A stretch of 19,290 nt of DNA from an uncultured Campylobacter sp. GTDB taxonomy: Bacteria > Campylobacterota > Campylobacteria > Campylobacterales > Campylobacteraceae. Shown here piece by piece: positions 6,426-13,539 of this stretch. The stretch covers positions 1 through 19,290 of the forward strand of contig NZ_CALIBB010000082.1 of the NCBI RefSeq assembly GCF_938045595.1, written 5' to 3'. Under the pieces are notes generated by a model. The model was not told where the DNA came from. It saw nothing but the letters and a program-made list of their open reading frames with translations, and made no database searches. Each line of letters opens with the position of its first letter. The stretch's first letter is position 1. The position numbers and the translations under genes were made by a program.

Positions 6426-7144
6426 ACTGTGCCTGCAATCAAAGAGCTAATTATCATCGCACCTATACTATTTAATTCGAAAATTTTACGGATCTTGTTT
6501 TTGTAATAATACAGAATTTTATCGTTTTTAAACTCAAAATACATGCCGTCTTTATCCCTAATTACGGTCAACAATGAAACCAATATAGACGGAAGCATTC
6601 GAAAAGTCTTAAGACTAACGGGATTTACTATGGTAGCAAAAGTCAAAAATATAATAAAACCTATCAGTAGCGCTGGAAATTGATAAATCATAAATTCGTA
6701 ATAAGTATGATCTTTTATTATTATCGGCTCTTTATCGTAATCCCTGGCTTTGGAATTTTGCTGCAAAGAGCCGCTGTCATCCAAGATAAAATTTTGCTGC
6801 TCTGCGCTGTTTTCACAGGCAGAATTCTGATCCGCTTCGGCTTCTAAATTTAAAGCATCATTAGCGGAATTCGGAGCTTTGGAATTCAAAGATTCCAAAT
6901 TCGGAGGTTCAGAATTCAGGATTTCAAAATTCGAGGCTTCGAAATTTAAGGTTCTAAAATTCGAAGCTTCAAAATTTGAGACTTCGGAATTCGAGATTTC
7001 GGAATTTTGAGCTTTGAAATTCGAGACTCCAAAATTCGATGTTCCAGAATTTTCACCGTTAGAATTTTGTTCCGAGCCCCGCTTCGGCTCTTGATGTCGC
7101 TTTTGTAGTGGCCTTTTTAATTCCTCAAGCCTGCTTTGATCCAT
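6410..7144 (-). CDS. RDYDKEP-family membrane protein with 15-bp repeats, N-terminal part (probably frameshifted)
   Basis: A 244-residue ORF. Residues 1-30 (MDQSRLEELKRPLQKRHQEP and on) nearly match the 337-residue protein at 16881. Residues 31-95 are 13 pentapeptide units of the form xN(F/S/L)xx. Next come a linker with AEADQNSAC and the family motif ARDYDKEPIIIK (133-144), two membrane helices (about 152-172 and 180-195) and a polar strand region. The frame ends at a TAA in CGKG, where the paralogues continue with two more helices, and those are found in the overlapping ORF ending at 6036. The gene starts 21 bases after uvrA with only a weak G-rich ribosome site, so it may depend on read-through from uvrA. 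Function unknown. It could be a truncated but still expressed two-helix protein. Confidence 0.65.
   Translation of the reverse strand: MDQSRLEELKRPLQKRHQEPKRGSEQNSNGENSGTSNFGVSNFKAQNSEISNSEVSNFEASNFRTLNFEASNFEILNSEPPNLESLNSKAPNSANDALNLEAEADQNSACENSAEQQNFILDDSGSLQQNSKARDYDKEPIIIKDHTYYEFMIYQFPALLIGFIIFLTFATIVNPVSLKTFRMLPSILVSLLTVIRDKDGMYFEFKNDKILYYYKNKIRKIFELNSIGAMIISSLIAGTVCGKG
6713..7144 (-). repeat. Inverted duplicate of 16881-17234
   Basis: The 5' part of this gene (N-terminal block, repeats, linker, ARDYDKEP motif) is closely similar at DNA level to the start of the plus-strand gene at 16881, differing mainly by repeat number. The two copies are in opposite orientation with about 9.7 kb between them. 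Confidence 0.75.
6860..7054 (-). repeat. Thirteen 15-bp tandem repeats with an RAATTY site in every unit
   Basis: The stretch encodes residues 31-95 of the membrane protein as 13 units of five codons, consensus (S/L)-N-(F/S)-E-(A/V/I). Every unit contains an RAATTY hexamer (GAATTC, AAATTC, AAATTT or GAATTT) in the same phase, at exact 15-bp spacing. The R is the free wobble base of the first codon, and the Asn codon is AAT every time. The F/S alternation is exactly the T/C allowed by Y. The copy at 16971 has seven units. Confidence 0.85.
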
Positions 7145-7165
7145 TTTTGCCCCCGATAAGGCGTT

Positions 7166-10012
7166 TTAGCCCCGTTTATTTTTGCTTGCGCTTTTCATCG
7201 CCGCTAGTTCCTGCGCCAAAAATTCCCCCGTGTAACTGAGCGTTTTTTTGAAATCTTTCGCGAGCTTTTCTGGGGTGCCGCAAGCGACGATCTGTCCGCC
7301 GCCCTCGCCGCCCTCGGGCCCCATATCGATGATGTAATCGCAGTTTTTGATGACGTCTAGATTGTGCTCGATCACAAAGACGGAATTCCCAAGATCGACC
7401 AAATGATGCAGTACCGCCACCAAGCGATCTACGTCTGCAAAATGAAGCCCAGTCGTGGGCTCGTCCAGGATATATAGCGTGTTGCCCGTGTCGGTGCGGC
7501 TTAGCTCCTTGGCGAGCTTGACGCGCTGTGCCTCGCCGCCGCTAAGCGTCGTGGCGGGCTGTCCGAGCGAAACGTAGCCGAGCCCGACGTCCGCGAGCGT
7601 CTTTAGCTTTTGATAAATTTTAGGCACGGCTTTGAAAAACTCGAGCGCCTCGTCGATACTCATCGCCAAAACGTCGGCTATGCTTTTGTTTTTGTATAAA
7701 ATTTCAAGCGTCTGCGCGTTGTATCTCGTGCCGTGACATACGTCGCAAACGACGCTGATATCGGGCAGGAAGTGCATCTCGATCGTGATCTCGCCCTCGC
7801 CCGCGCATTTTTCGCAGCGCCCGCCCTTGACGTTGAAGCTGAAGCGGCCGATCTTGTATCCGCGCAGCTGCGCTTCTTTCGTCGCGGCAAAAAGCGCGCG
7901 GATCTCGTCCATCACCCCCGTGTAGGTCGCGGGATTGCTGCGCGGGGTGCGTCCGATCGGGGTTTGATCCAGATAGATCACTTTATCTAAGCTCTCAAGC
8001 CCGGAAATTTTAGCGCCCTTTACCGCGTGCACCTTTTTGGCGCGATTTAGCTCCTCAAGTGCCGTCGGCAGGATGGTTTGCAGCACCAAGGAGCTCTTAC
8101 CGCTGCCGCTAACGCCCGTGATACCGACTAAATTACGCAGCGGAAATTTTGCGCAAAGGCCGTGGATGTTATTGATATTTACGTTTTTGATACTTAGCCA
8201 AAGCTCCTGCTTACGGTGCTTTTGGTAGTTTATCTCCTTTTGGTTATTCAGATACAGCGCGGTTTGCGTATTGCTTTTAAGCAGATGCGCGACGTCTCCT
8301 GCGAATACGACCTCGCCGCCTAGATTGCCCGCCCCAGGGCCGATATCTACGACGAAGTCCGCCGCCTCGATCGTCTTTTTATCGTGCTCGACGACGATTA
8401 CGGAATTTCCCTTTTCCTGCAAGCTTCGCAGCGTCTTGATGAGCTTTTTCGTATCGCGCTCGTGAAGCCCGATGCTAGGCTCATCGAGCACATACATCAC
8501 GCCGCTAAGACCAGAGCCGATCTGGCTTGCGATACGGATACGCTGCGCCTCGCCGCCGCTGATGGTGCGCGCATCGCGCCCCAGCGTGAGGTATCCAAGC
8601 CCCACGTCCTTTAAGAAAAACAACCTCTCGTTTATCTCTTTTAGGATCGGCGCCGCGATCTGCGCGTCTTTTTCGCTTAAATTTGAAAACCGCTTCTCGT
8701 CGCTGAAAAATTCCACGCAGTCTGCGATACTCATATTTATCACGTCGCCGATGCCCTTGTCTGCGACTTTTACGGCTAGGCTTTCGGGGCGCAGGCGCAG
8801 CCCGCCGCAGTCGGGGCAAATTTTTTCGCTCATATAATCGTCCAGATCGCTTTCGTTTTTGAGCAGATCGTAGGCGTATTTGATCGCGCCCTCAAATTTA
8901 CGCACGAGCTTATGTTTTTTCCAGTAAAAATCGATCTCTTTGACGCTGCCGTAGAGGATCAGCTTTTTTTGCTCCTCGCTTAAGTTTGCGTACGGGATTT
9001 TGACGTTTATGCCGTTTGCTTCGCAAAATCCGAGCAGAAATTTATAATAATAGCTCTTGTTAAAGCCAGACATTACCTTGATCGCGCCGCCCTCGATCGA
9101 GGCGTTTTCGTTGATGATCTTGCCCAGATCGAGGCTAAATTTTATCCCTAGCCCGTCGCAGCTCTCGCACGCGCCCTTTGGGGAGTTGAAGCTAAACGCG
9201 AGCGGCTCGAGCGGCTTGAATGAAATTTTACAATCAAAGCACGCCATATGCTCGCTGTAGTGGATCAAGCTCTGCGCGAGCCCCAGCTCGGCGGCGTTTG
9301 CGATCTCCACCTCAAGCTCGCCGAAGCTGAGCTTGAGCGCCTTTTCGACGTCGCTTGCGATACGGATGGAATTTTCCTCGTCGATGATCGTGCGGTCGAT
9401 GATGACCTTGATCGAGTGCTTTTTCGTCTTGCTCAGCTCGATCTCCTCATCCAGTCGCACCAGCACGCCGTCGATCTGAGCGCGCACATAGCCCTGCTCG
9501 CGCAAGTTTTGCAGCATATCGGCGAAGCTGCCCTTTTTCTCGCGCACCAAGGGCGCACCCAAGATCACCTTCGCGCCGCGCGGCAGCTTCATAATCTCGG
9601 CGATGATGTCGCTGGAGCTCATCTTTGAGATCGGCTTGCCGCATTTGTGGCAGTGCTGCACCCCGACGCGCGCATAAAGCAGCCTCAGATAGTCGTAAAT
9701 TTCGGTGATCGTGCCCACCGTCGAGCGCGGATTTTTCGACGTCGTTTTTTGATCGATCGCGATCGCAGGAGTCAGACCATCGATCTTATCGACGTCGGGC
9801 TTGCCTACGCGGTCCAAAAACTGCCTCGCGTAGCTGCTTAGACTCTCGACGTATCTGCGCTGCCCCTCGGCATATAGCGTATCAAACGCCAGCGTGCTCT
9901 TGCCGCTGCCGCTAAGACCGGTAAAAACGACGAGTTTGTCCTTTGGAATTTGCAAATTTATATTTTTCAGATTGTGCTCGCGCGCGCCCGTGATGGTGAT
10001 GAGATCGTTCAT
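7166..10012 (-). CDS. uvrA: Excinuclease ABC subunit A (UvrA)
   Basis: UvrA is the damage-sensing ATPase of nucleotide excision repair; as a dimer it loads UvrB on DNA. The 948 residues have the normal family length. The first ATPase half has Walker A GLSGSGKS (residues 32-39), the signature ISGGEAQRIRIASQIG and LDEPSIGLH. The second half has GVSGSGKSS, LSGGEAQRVKLAKELS and LDEPTTGLH. Zinc-module cysteine pairs are present (CFDC...CESC and CEKC...CDVC). The open frame extends to 10126, but the start is set at 10012. There MNDLITITGAREHNLKNI matches UvrA N-termini and an AAGGGCG site precedes it. The 38 upstream residues are an accidental extension that runs into the divergent gene. The end is 21 bases from the membrane gene start at 7144. 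Confidence 0.97.
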   Translation of the reverse strand: MNDLITITGAREHNLKNINLQIPKDKLVVFTGLSGSGKSTLAFDTLYAEGQRRYVESLSSYARQFLDRVGKPDVDKIDGLTPAIAIDQKTTSKNPRSTVGTITEIYDYLRLLYARVGVQHCHKCGKPISKMSSSDIIAEIMKLPRGAKVILGAPLVREKKGSFADMLQNLREQGYVRAQIDGVLVRLDEEIELSKTKKHSIKVIIDRTIIDEENSIRIASDVEKALKLSFGELEVEIANAAELGLAQSLIHYSEHMACFDCKISFKPLEPLAFSFNSPKGACESCDGLGIKFSLDLGKIINENASIEGGAIKVMSGFNKSYYYKFLLGFCEANGINVKIPYANLSEEQKKLILYGSVKEIDFYWKKHKLVRKFEGAIKYAYDLLKNESDLDDYMSEKICPDCGGLRLRPESLAVKVADKGIGDVINMSIADCVEFFSDEKRFSNLSEKDAQIAAPILKEINERLFFLKDVGLGYLTLGRDARTISGGEAQRIRIASQIGSGLSGVMYVLDEPSIGLHERDTKKLIKTLRSLQEKGNSVIVVEHDKKTIEAADFVVDIGPGAGNLGGEVVFAGDVAHLLKSNTQTALYLNNQKEINYQKHRKQELWLSIKNVNINNIHGLCAKFPLRNLVGITGVSGSGKSSLVLQTILPTALEELNRAKKVHAVKGAKISGLESLDKVIYLDQTPIGRTPRSNPATYTGVMDEIRALFAATKEAQLRGYKIGRFSFNVKGGRCEKCAGEGEITIEMHFLPDISVVCDVCHGTRYNAQTLEILYKNKSIADVLAMSIDEALEFFKAVPKIYQKLKTLADVGLGYVSLGQPATTLSGGEAQRVKLAKELSRTDTGNTLYILDEPTTGLHFADVDRLVAVLHHLVDLGNSVFVIEHNLDVIKNCDYIIDMGPEGGEGGGQIVACGTPEKLAKDFKKTLSYTGEFLAQELAAMKSASKNKRG

Positions 10013-10037
10013 TTTCGCCCTTTTGTGCCAAATTAAT

Positions 10038-10065
10038 CTTACATTATAGCTCAAATTGTTAAAAT
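10038..10065 (+). promoter_or_regulatory. Candidate promoter of the nucleosidase-fold gene
   Basis: CTTACA (10038-10043) and the extended -10 TGTTAAAAT (10057-10065) are separated by 16 bases, 22 bases before the ATG at 10088. It overlaps the uvrA -10 box on the other strand, so the two promoters may interfere with each other. Confidence 0.4.
10043..10048 (-). promoter_or_regulatory. -10 box of uvrA
   Basis: TATAAT on the minus strand, 30 bases before the uvrA ATG, within the 75-bp divergent spacer. No SOS-type palindrome was recognised next to it. Confidence 0.6.
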
Positions 10066-10087
10066 GCGGTTTTAACAAAGGCGGCAA

Positions 10088-11245
10088 ATGATACTGATCT
10101 GTACGGCTTTGCGCTGCGAAGCCCAAGCGATAATCGAGAGTTTTAAACTTACGCGCGGCGGCGATCTGTTCGCAGGCGAGCAGATGCTTCTATACATCTG
10201 CGGCGTGAGGTTTGGAGCTAAATTTGAAGCGGGCGCTGCAGGCGGCATAGAAATAGAATTTAAGAGCGAGCGCGGCGCGGAATTTGTTCGCCGTGCCGAT
10301 ACGGACGCGGAATTCGGGCGTGAGCTTCGCAAGGATCGGTGCGGTGCGGACGTAAAATTTAAGCACCGTTTGGGTGCGGGCGCGCTCTGCGGCGACGCAG
10401 AGACCGGCTCTGCGCTAAATGCGACTGAAAATTTTAAAATTTTAGATCTTGGCTCCGCGCGAAATTCAGAGCGCTTCGGCGAAATTTTACTTTCTCGGCG
10501 CGTGGACTTTGCGCTAAACATAGGCGTCTGCGGCTGCGCGGATAAAGGCGTGCAAATCGGCGAGGCGTTTTACTTTGACGGCACGGCAGCGCAGGAATTT
10601 TGCGGCGAGGACGGATCGGAGCTTTATCGCTCGCAGGTTGGGGAACACAACGAGCAGGCTCCGAAATTTCAAAACGTTTGCGAGCGGGAATTTTGCGGTG
10701 CGAGTTTAGACGGCAAGCTGCGGGCAAATTTAATCTGCGTGAGCGAGCCTAAAATTTTAAATGCAGCGGAGCGAACTGATGCGGCAAGTATCGCAGCGAT
10801 CGAGACATGCGGCGAGATAAACGCACAAGTCCCAACGCAAGGGGTGAACGGCGCGGCAGATACAAAAAATTTCACGCCCGACGCGACGCGGGCTGCAATA
10901 CAAAGCGCAACGCAGATCGAGGCGCAAAATTTAGCGAGCATAAAACCCTCACAAATCGCGGTAGGCGGACGCAACGACGCGACGAATACCGCAGCGCGCG
11001 CAACACAAAATACGCCGTGCACGGCAAAAGACGCTACTTGCGGGCTAGAAAATCGCGACATCAGGCTTTACGATATGGAGAGCTCGCTTTTCGTGGGTGC
11101 TTGCGAGCGCGCGGGCGTGCCATGGGCGATGATGAAGATCGTAAGCGATCATCTGCGCGGCGAGCGGCTTTGTAAAAGCTTCGTCTATGAGCTCGTAAAG
11201 GCGCGCCTGCCGCAAATCCGCGCCGCAATAAAGAGCAAAATTTAA
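10088..11245 (+). CDS. Nucleoside phosphorylase / nucleosidase-fold protein with large low-complexity inserts
   Basis: The core belongs to the PNP/MTAN superfamily, which cleaves the N-glycosidic bond of nucleosides. Visible landmarks are the first strand MILICTALRCEAQAII (residues 1-16), FALNIGVCGCADKGVQIGEA (141-160), RLYDMESSLFVGACERAGVP (326-345, with the ribose-binding MExx pattern) and MMKIVSDH (348-355) with the catalytic Asp354 position. Members are usually about 180-250 residues and this one has 385. The excess lies in three blocks at about 42-135, 170-205 and 222-321, rich in Ala, Thr, Asn, Glu and Cys. The outer pieces assemble a plausible minimal fold. Substrate cannot be told. 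The inserts and the lack of a recognisable purine loop leave activity uncertain. AAAGGCGG precedes the ATG. A 31-residue ORF follows 12 bases after the stop. Confidence 0.7.
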   Translation: MILICTALRCEAQAIIESFKLTRGGDLFAGEQMLLYICGVRFGAKFEAGAAGGIEIEFKSERGAEFVRRADTDAEFGRELRKDRCGADVKFKHRLGAGALCGDAETGSALNATENFKILDLGSARNSERFGEILLSRRVDFALNIGVCGCADKGVQIGEAFYFDGTAAQEFCGEDGSELYRSQVGEHNEQAPKFQNVCEREFCGASLDGKLRANLICVSEPKILNAAERTDAASIAAIETCGEINAQVPTQGVNGAADTKNFTPDATRAAIQSATQIEAQNLASIKPSQIAVGGRNDATNTAARATQNTPCTAKDATCGLENRDIRLYDMESSLFVGACERAGVPWAMMKIVSDHLRGERLCKSFVYELVKARLPQIRAAIKSKI

Positions 11246-11257
11246 CCACGAGAGCGT

Positions 11258-11353
11258 ATGCAAAAAACCGAGCCGAGGGATGAAATTTTGGCTTCATATG
11301 CTGAATACGACGCGGAATTTGAAGGTATTGCAGAGTCGCAGGAGAAACGATGA
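11258..11353 (+). CDS. Possible 31-residue acidic protein
   Basis: The ORF begins MQKTEPRDEILASYAEYDAE and ends ESQEKR. Its TGA overlaps the ATG of the next membrane-protein gene as ATGA, the arrangement used by real coupled genes elsewhere in the window (rimO/tilS, 3405/3677). It is strongly acidic and probably helical. The ribosome site is weak (GAGAG). It could be a real small protein or a leader peptide coupling translation of the membrane gene to the upstream operon. Confidence 0.45.
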   Translation: MQKTEPRDEILASYAEYDAEFEGIAESQEKR

Positions 11354-11829
11354 AAATAAAAGGCTCTTATCTGTATTTCGCCCTCTTCGCGTGCGCGTGC
11401 GTCGCGGCTTGCGCGTATGCCGTGGCGGATTTGCTCGCGGATCCGCCCTTGTTGGTCTTTTTAGCTCTTTTGCTCGCATTTTTCTGTATCGGGCTATGGC
11501 TAAAAGATACCCTAATAGGCGCGCGTTACCTATTTTACTGCGTCTGCGTACAGCTACTTTTTGCAGCGGCCATATTCGCCGTTCATAAATTTCCCGCCAT
11601 GGCGCAGTTTGTGCGCAGTGCCGAGATAGGCGTGGGCGGTGCGGGCATACCACTAGGTATCGCTCTGCTCGTGCTGCCCGCGTTTTTCTGCGCCCTGCCG
11701 TATTATTACCGAACGGGCGTCAAAAAAATCCCGCAAAAGTTTGCGCTCGGCGGAATTTTGATCCTAAACGTCGCTATTACGCTAGCTTACGCCTTCTATT
11801 TCGAGCGACTATTCTGCGGCGCGATCTGA
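11350..11829 (+). CDS. Five-helix integral membrane protein of unknown function
   Basis: A 159-residue hydrophobic protein starting MKIKGSYLYFALFACACVAA. Predicted membrane segments by eye are at about residues 7-28, 33-51, 60-79, 98-118 and 133-152. The loops are short and several are Lys/Arg-containing. It has several cysteines in or near helices (C14, C16, C21, C46, C64, C66, C114, C156). No family motif is recognised. The start is the ATG at 11350, with AGGAG seven bases upstream, overlapping the stop of the 31-residue ORF by four bases. It is probably the last gene of the run beginning at 10088, because a new promoter-like box and the radical-SAM gene follow. Confidence 0.75.
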   Translation: MKIKGSYLYFALFACACVAACAYAVADLLADPPLLVFLALLLAFFCIGLWLKDTLIGARYLFYCVCVQLLFAAAIFAVHKFPAMAQFVRSAEIGVGGAGIPLGIALLVLPAFFCALPYYYRTGVKKIPQKFALGGILILNVAITLAYAFYFERLFCGAI

Positions 11830-11868
11830 AATTTCAACGATTTTTAGTGACGGCGCGCGAAATTTAAG

Positions 11869-11874
11869 TATAAT
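11869..11874 (+). promoter_or_regulatory. -10 box before the SPL-family gene
   Basis: TATAAT (in AAGTATAATTTG) lies 28 bases before the ATG at 11903, in the 73-bp spacer after the membrane-protein gene. No clear -35. Confidence 0.55.
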
Positions 11875-11902
11875 TTGCAAAATTTAAACGAAGCGGAGCA
11901 AG

Positions 11903-13177
11903 ATGACGGAGGCAAAAAAGGAGCTAGGCGCGCAGTTTGGCGTGAATCTGGGCGAGCGATCGAGCGCGTTTTTAGGCGCGCTATTTGAGAAATTTCACTT
12001 TTCGTTTCAGCAACGAAAGCAGCTTGCGGAGTTTGCGAGCGATTTTGAGGCGTGGGACGAGACGCCCGTTTATGAGCTGCTTGCGGACGGGCAGTGTGGG
12101 CTAAATTTTAATAAAGCCAAATTTAATAAAGCAGGGAAAATCCCAAGCGGCGAGCAAATTTTTAATTTCGTGCGCGAAGCCTGGCTGGATCTCAAGTCGC
12201 GCCCGCACTCGTACGCGAGCTTCAAAAGCGACTATGCGCCGAAAAAATTTGAAATTTCATCCTTTCGCGCAGAGCGCATCGCTCTAGGTCGCTGTCCGGT
12301 GGCGAGCGAAAACACGCGCTGCTGCAATCTGCTGACGCTAGATGCAGTCAATTCGTGCGGCTTTGACTGCTCGTATTGCGCGATCGGCTCCTTTTACAAG
12401 CACGGAGAAATCGGCTTTGACGAGAATTTTGCGGCAAATTTAGCGCGGTTGCGACTCGATTCTGCGCGCAGTTACCACATCGGCACGGGGCAGAGCTCCG
12501 ACTCGCTTATGTGGGGCGATTGCTTCGGCATTTTAAGCGCGTTATGCGATTTTGCGGCGCGACATGAAAACGTGATTTTGGAGCTTAAAAGCAAGTCGAA
12601 CAATATTAAGTTTTTCCTGCAGCGCGAGATCCCGCGCAATCTCATCGTTACTTTTTCGCTAAATACGCCCGCGATCATTGCGAATGAGGAGCATCTAAGC
12701 GCGAGCCTGGATGCGCGGCTGGCGGCAGCCGAAGCGCTCGCGGCGCGCGGCATTTTGGTGGGCTTTCACTTCCACCCGATGGTTCGCTACGAGGGGTGGC
12801 GGAGCGATTACGGCGCGCTTTTTGAGCGGCTGCTACGCAGCTTCGATCCAAGCGACGTCGCGATGGTCTCGCTCGGCACGCTTACCTTCATTAAGCCCGT
12901 CGTCAAAAAGCTGCGCTCGCGCGGGCTGCGGAGCAAAATTCTACAGATGCCCCTTGCGGACGCGAACGGCAAGCTGTCCTACCCGCTGCAGATCAAGCGC
13001 GAGCTTTTTAAATTTGCCGCGGACGCGCTTTTGCCGTGGCGCGAGCGGGTGTTTTTCTACCTCTGCATGGAGGATGCGAGCCTGTGGCGCGAGGTTTTGG
13101 GCTGCGAGTACGAAAGCAATGACGCCTTTGAAGAGGCGATGAAGGCGGCGTATTTCGCAAAGATACGGCAGTGCTAG
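11903..13177 (+). CDS. Radical-SAM protein of the spore photoproduct lyase (SPL) family
   Basis: A 424-residue protein with a radical-SAM CxxxCxxC cluster motif at C152, C156 and C159 (NSCGFDCSYCAIGSF). SPL-family landmarks follow: YHIGTGQSSDSLMWGD (191-206), LELKSKSNNIKFFL, VTFSLNTPAIIANEEH, GILVGFHFHPMVRYEGW, AMVSLGTLTF and FFYLCMED. Spore photoproduct lyase repairs 5-thyminyl-dihydrothymine in spore DNA. Campylobacter does not sporulate, so the substrate here must differ or be another DNA or RNA lesion (inference). The N-terminal 110 or so residues are extra compared with the roughly 340-residue Bacillus enzyme. The Bacillus hydrogen-donor Cys141 seems not to be conserved: the matching place reads TGQSSD where Bacillus has ACTSD. 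GGAG precedes the ATG. Confidence 0.85.
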   Translation: MTEAKKELGAQFGVNLGERSSAFLGALFEKFHFSFQQRKQLAEFASDFEAWDETPVYELLADGQCGLNFNKAKFNKAGKIPSGEQIFNFVREAWLDLKSRPHSYASFKSDYAPKKFEISSFRAERIALGRCPVASENTRCCNLLTLDAVNSCGFDCSYCAIGSFYKHGEIGFDENFAANLARLRLDSARSYHIGTGQSSDSLMWGDCFGILSALCDFAARHENVILELKSKSNNIKFFLQREIPRNLIVTFSLNTPAIIANEEHLSASLDARLAAAEALAARGILVGFHFHPMVRYEGWRSDYGALFERLLRSFDPSDVAMVSLGTLTFIKPVVKKLRSRGLRSKILQMPLADANGKLSYPLQIKRELFKFAADALLPWRERVFFYLCMEDASLWREVLGCEYESNDAFEEAMKAAYFAKIRQC

Positions 13178-13284
13178 ACGCGCTGTTTGTCGCAGACGTC
13201 GCGGCCTGTACCGGTTCGAATGTGGCGCCTAAGATACAGCGCGAAATTTGCGGCGAGCGAGCGGTTAAAATTTAGCGCCACACC

Positions 13285-13314
13285 CGATTTTATAAAATTA
13301 AATTTTATAAATCG
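13285..13314. repeat. AT-rich inverted repeat, possible terminator
   Basis: CGATTTTATAAAATT and AAATTTTATAAATCG form nearly perfect arms of about 14 bp with one bulged T and almost no loop. It lies 107 bases after the SPL-family gene. It could end that transcript, but there is no T-run. Confidence 0.3.
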
Positions 13315-13484
13315 TGCGGGGCGGGCACAGCGAGCGGCGATGAAATTTTACAAAACGCTCGCGCAGCAAACGTCCGCGGGCTAAATTTAAAATTTTACCC
13401 GGCAAAGTCGCGGCGCGGTTTAAATAATCCGCGTAAATTTAGCGGCAAATACAGCGGGCAATAAATTTAGCGCAGCGAAATTTG

Positions 13485-13490
13485 TATAGT
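13485..13490 (+). promoter_or_regulatory. Candidate -10 box for the dehydrogenase operon
   Basis: TATAGT lies 49 bases before the ATG at 13540, in the only stretch of this spacer close to a sigma-70 -10 box. No -35 is seen. Confidence 0.35.
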
Positions 13491-13539
13491 GCGCTAAGCT
13501 TAACGCGCCGAAGCGGCATGAAAATTTAAAGGAGAAAAG

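Larger units (their letters stand above)
13178..13539. other. 362-bp intergenic region without a convincing gene
   Basis: The stretch is GC-rich with interspersed AAATTTTA blocks. A 65-codon plus-strand frame at 13187-13384 has a poor start context and no recognisable protein character, so it is not called. The visible features are an AT-rich inverted repeat at 13285-13314 and a TATAGT box at 13485-13490 ahead of the dehydrogenase gene. Its many RAATTY hexamers and in-frame-like pieces could be the remains of a decayed gene. Confidence 0.5.

Noticed and set aside
6860..7054. CRISPR-like or binding-site array
   Set aside because: The period is 15 bp without spacers and it is fully coding. It is better described as a coding tandem repeat with a DNA motif.
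8505..8819. 104-codon minus-strand frame within uvrA
   Set aside because: It is an Arg-rich out-of-frame shadow of UvrA on the same strand.
10013..10126. 38 extra N-terminal residues of UvrA
   Set aside because: They run through both promoters and into the divergent gene. The ATG at 10012 has a ribosome site and matches family N-termini.
10750..11050. Intein or a second domain in the nucleosidase-fold protein
   Set aside because: No intein splice motifs (no N-terminal Cys block A or C-terminal HN), and the composition is low-complexity and not domain-like.
12711..13142. 143-codon plus-strand frame within the SPL-family gene
   Set aside because: Out-of-frame shadow with Arg/Ser/Ala-rich composition. 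The SPL frame is clearly the coding one.
13187..13384. 65-codon plus-strand frame after the SPL-family gene
   Set aside because: No ribosome site, no recognisable protein character, and it covers the inverted repeat at 13285-13314.
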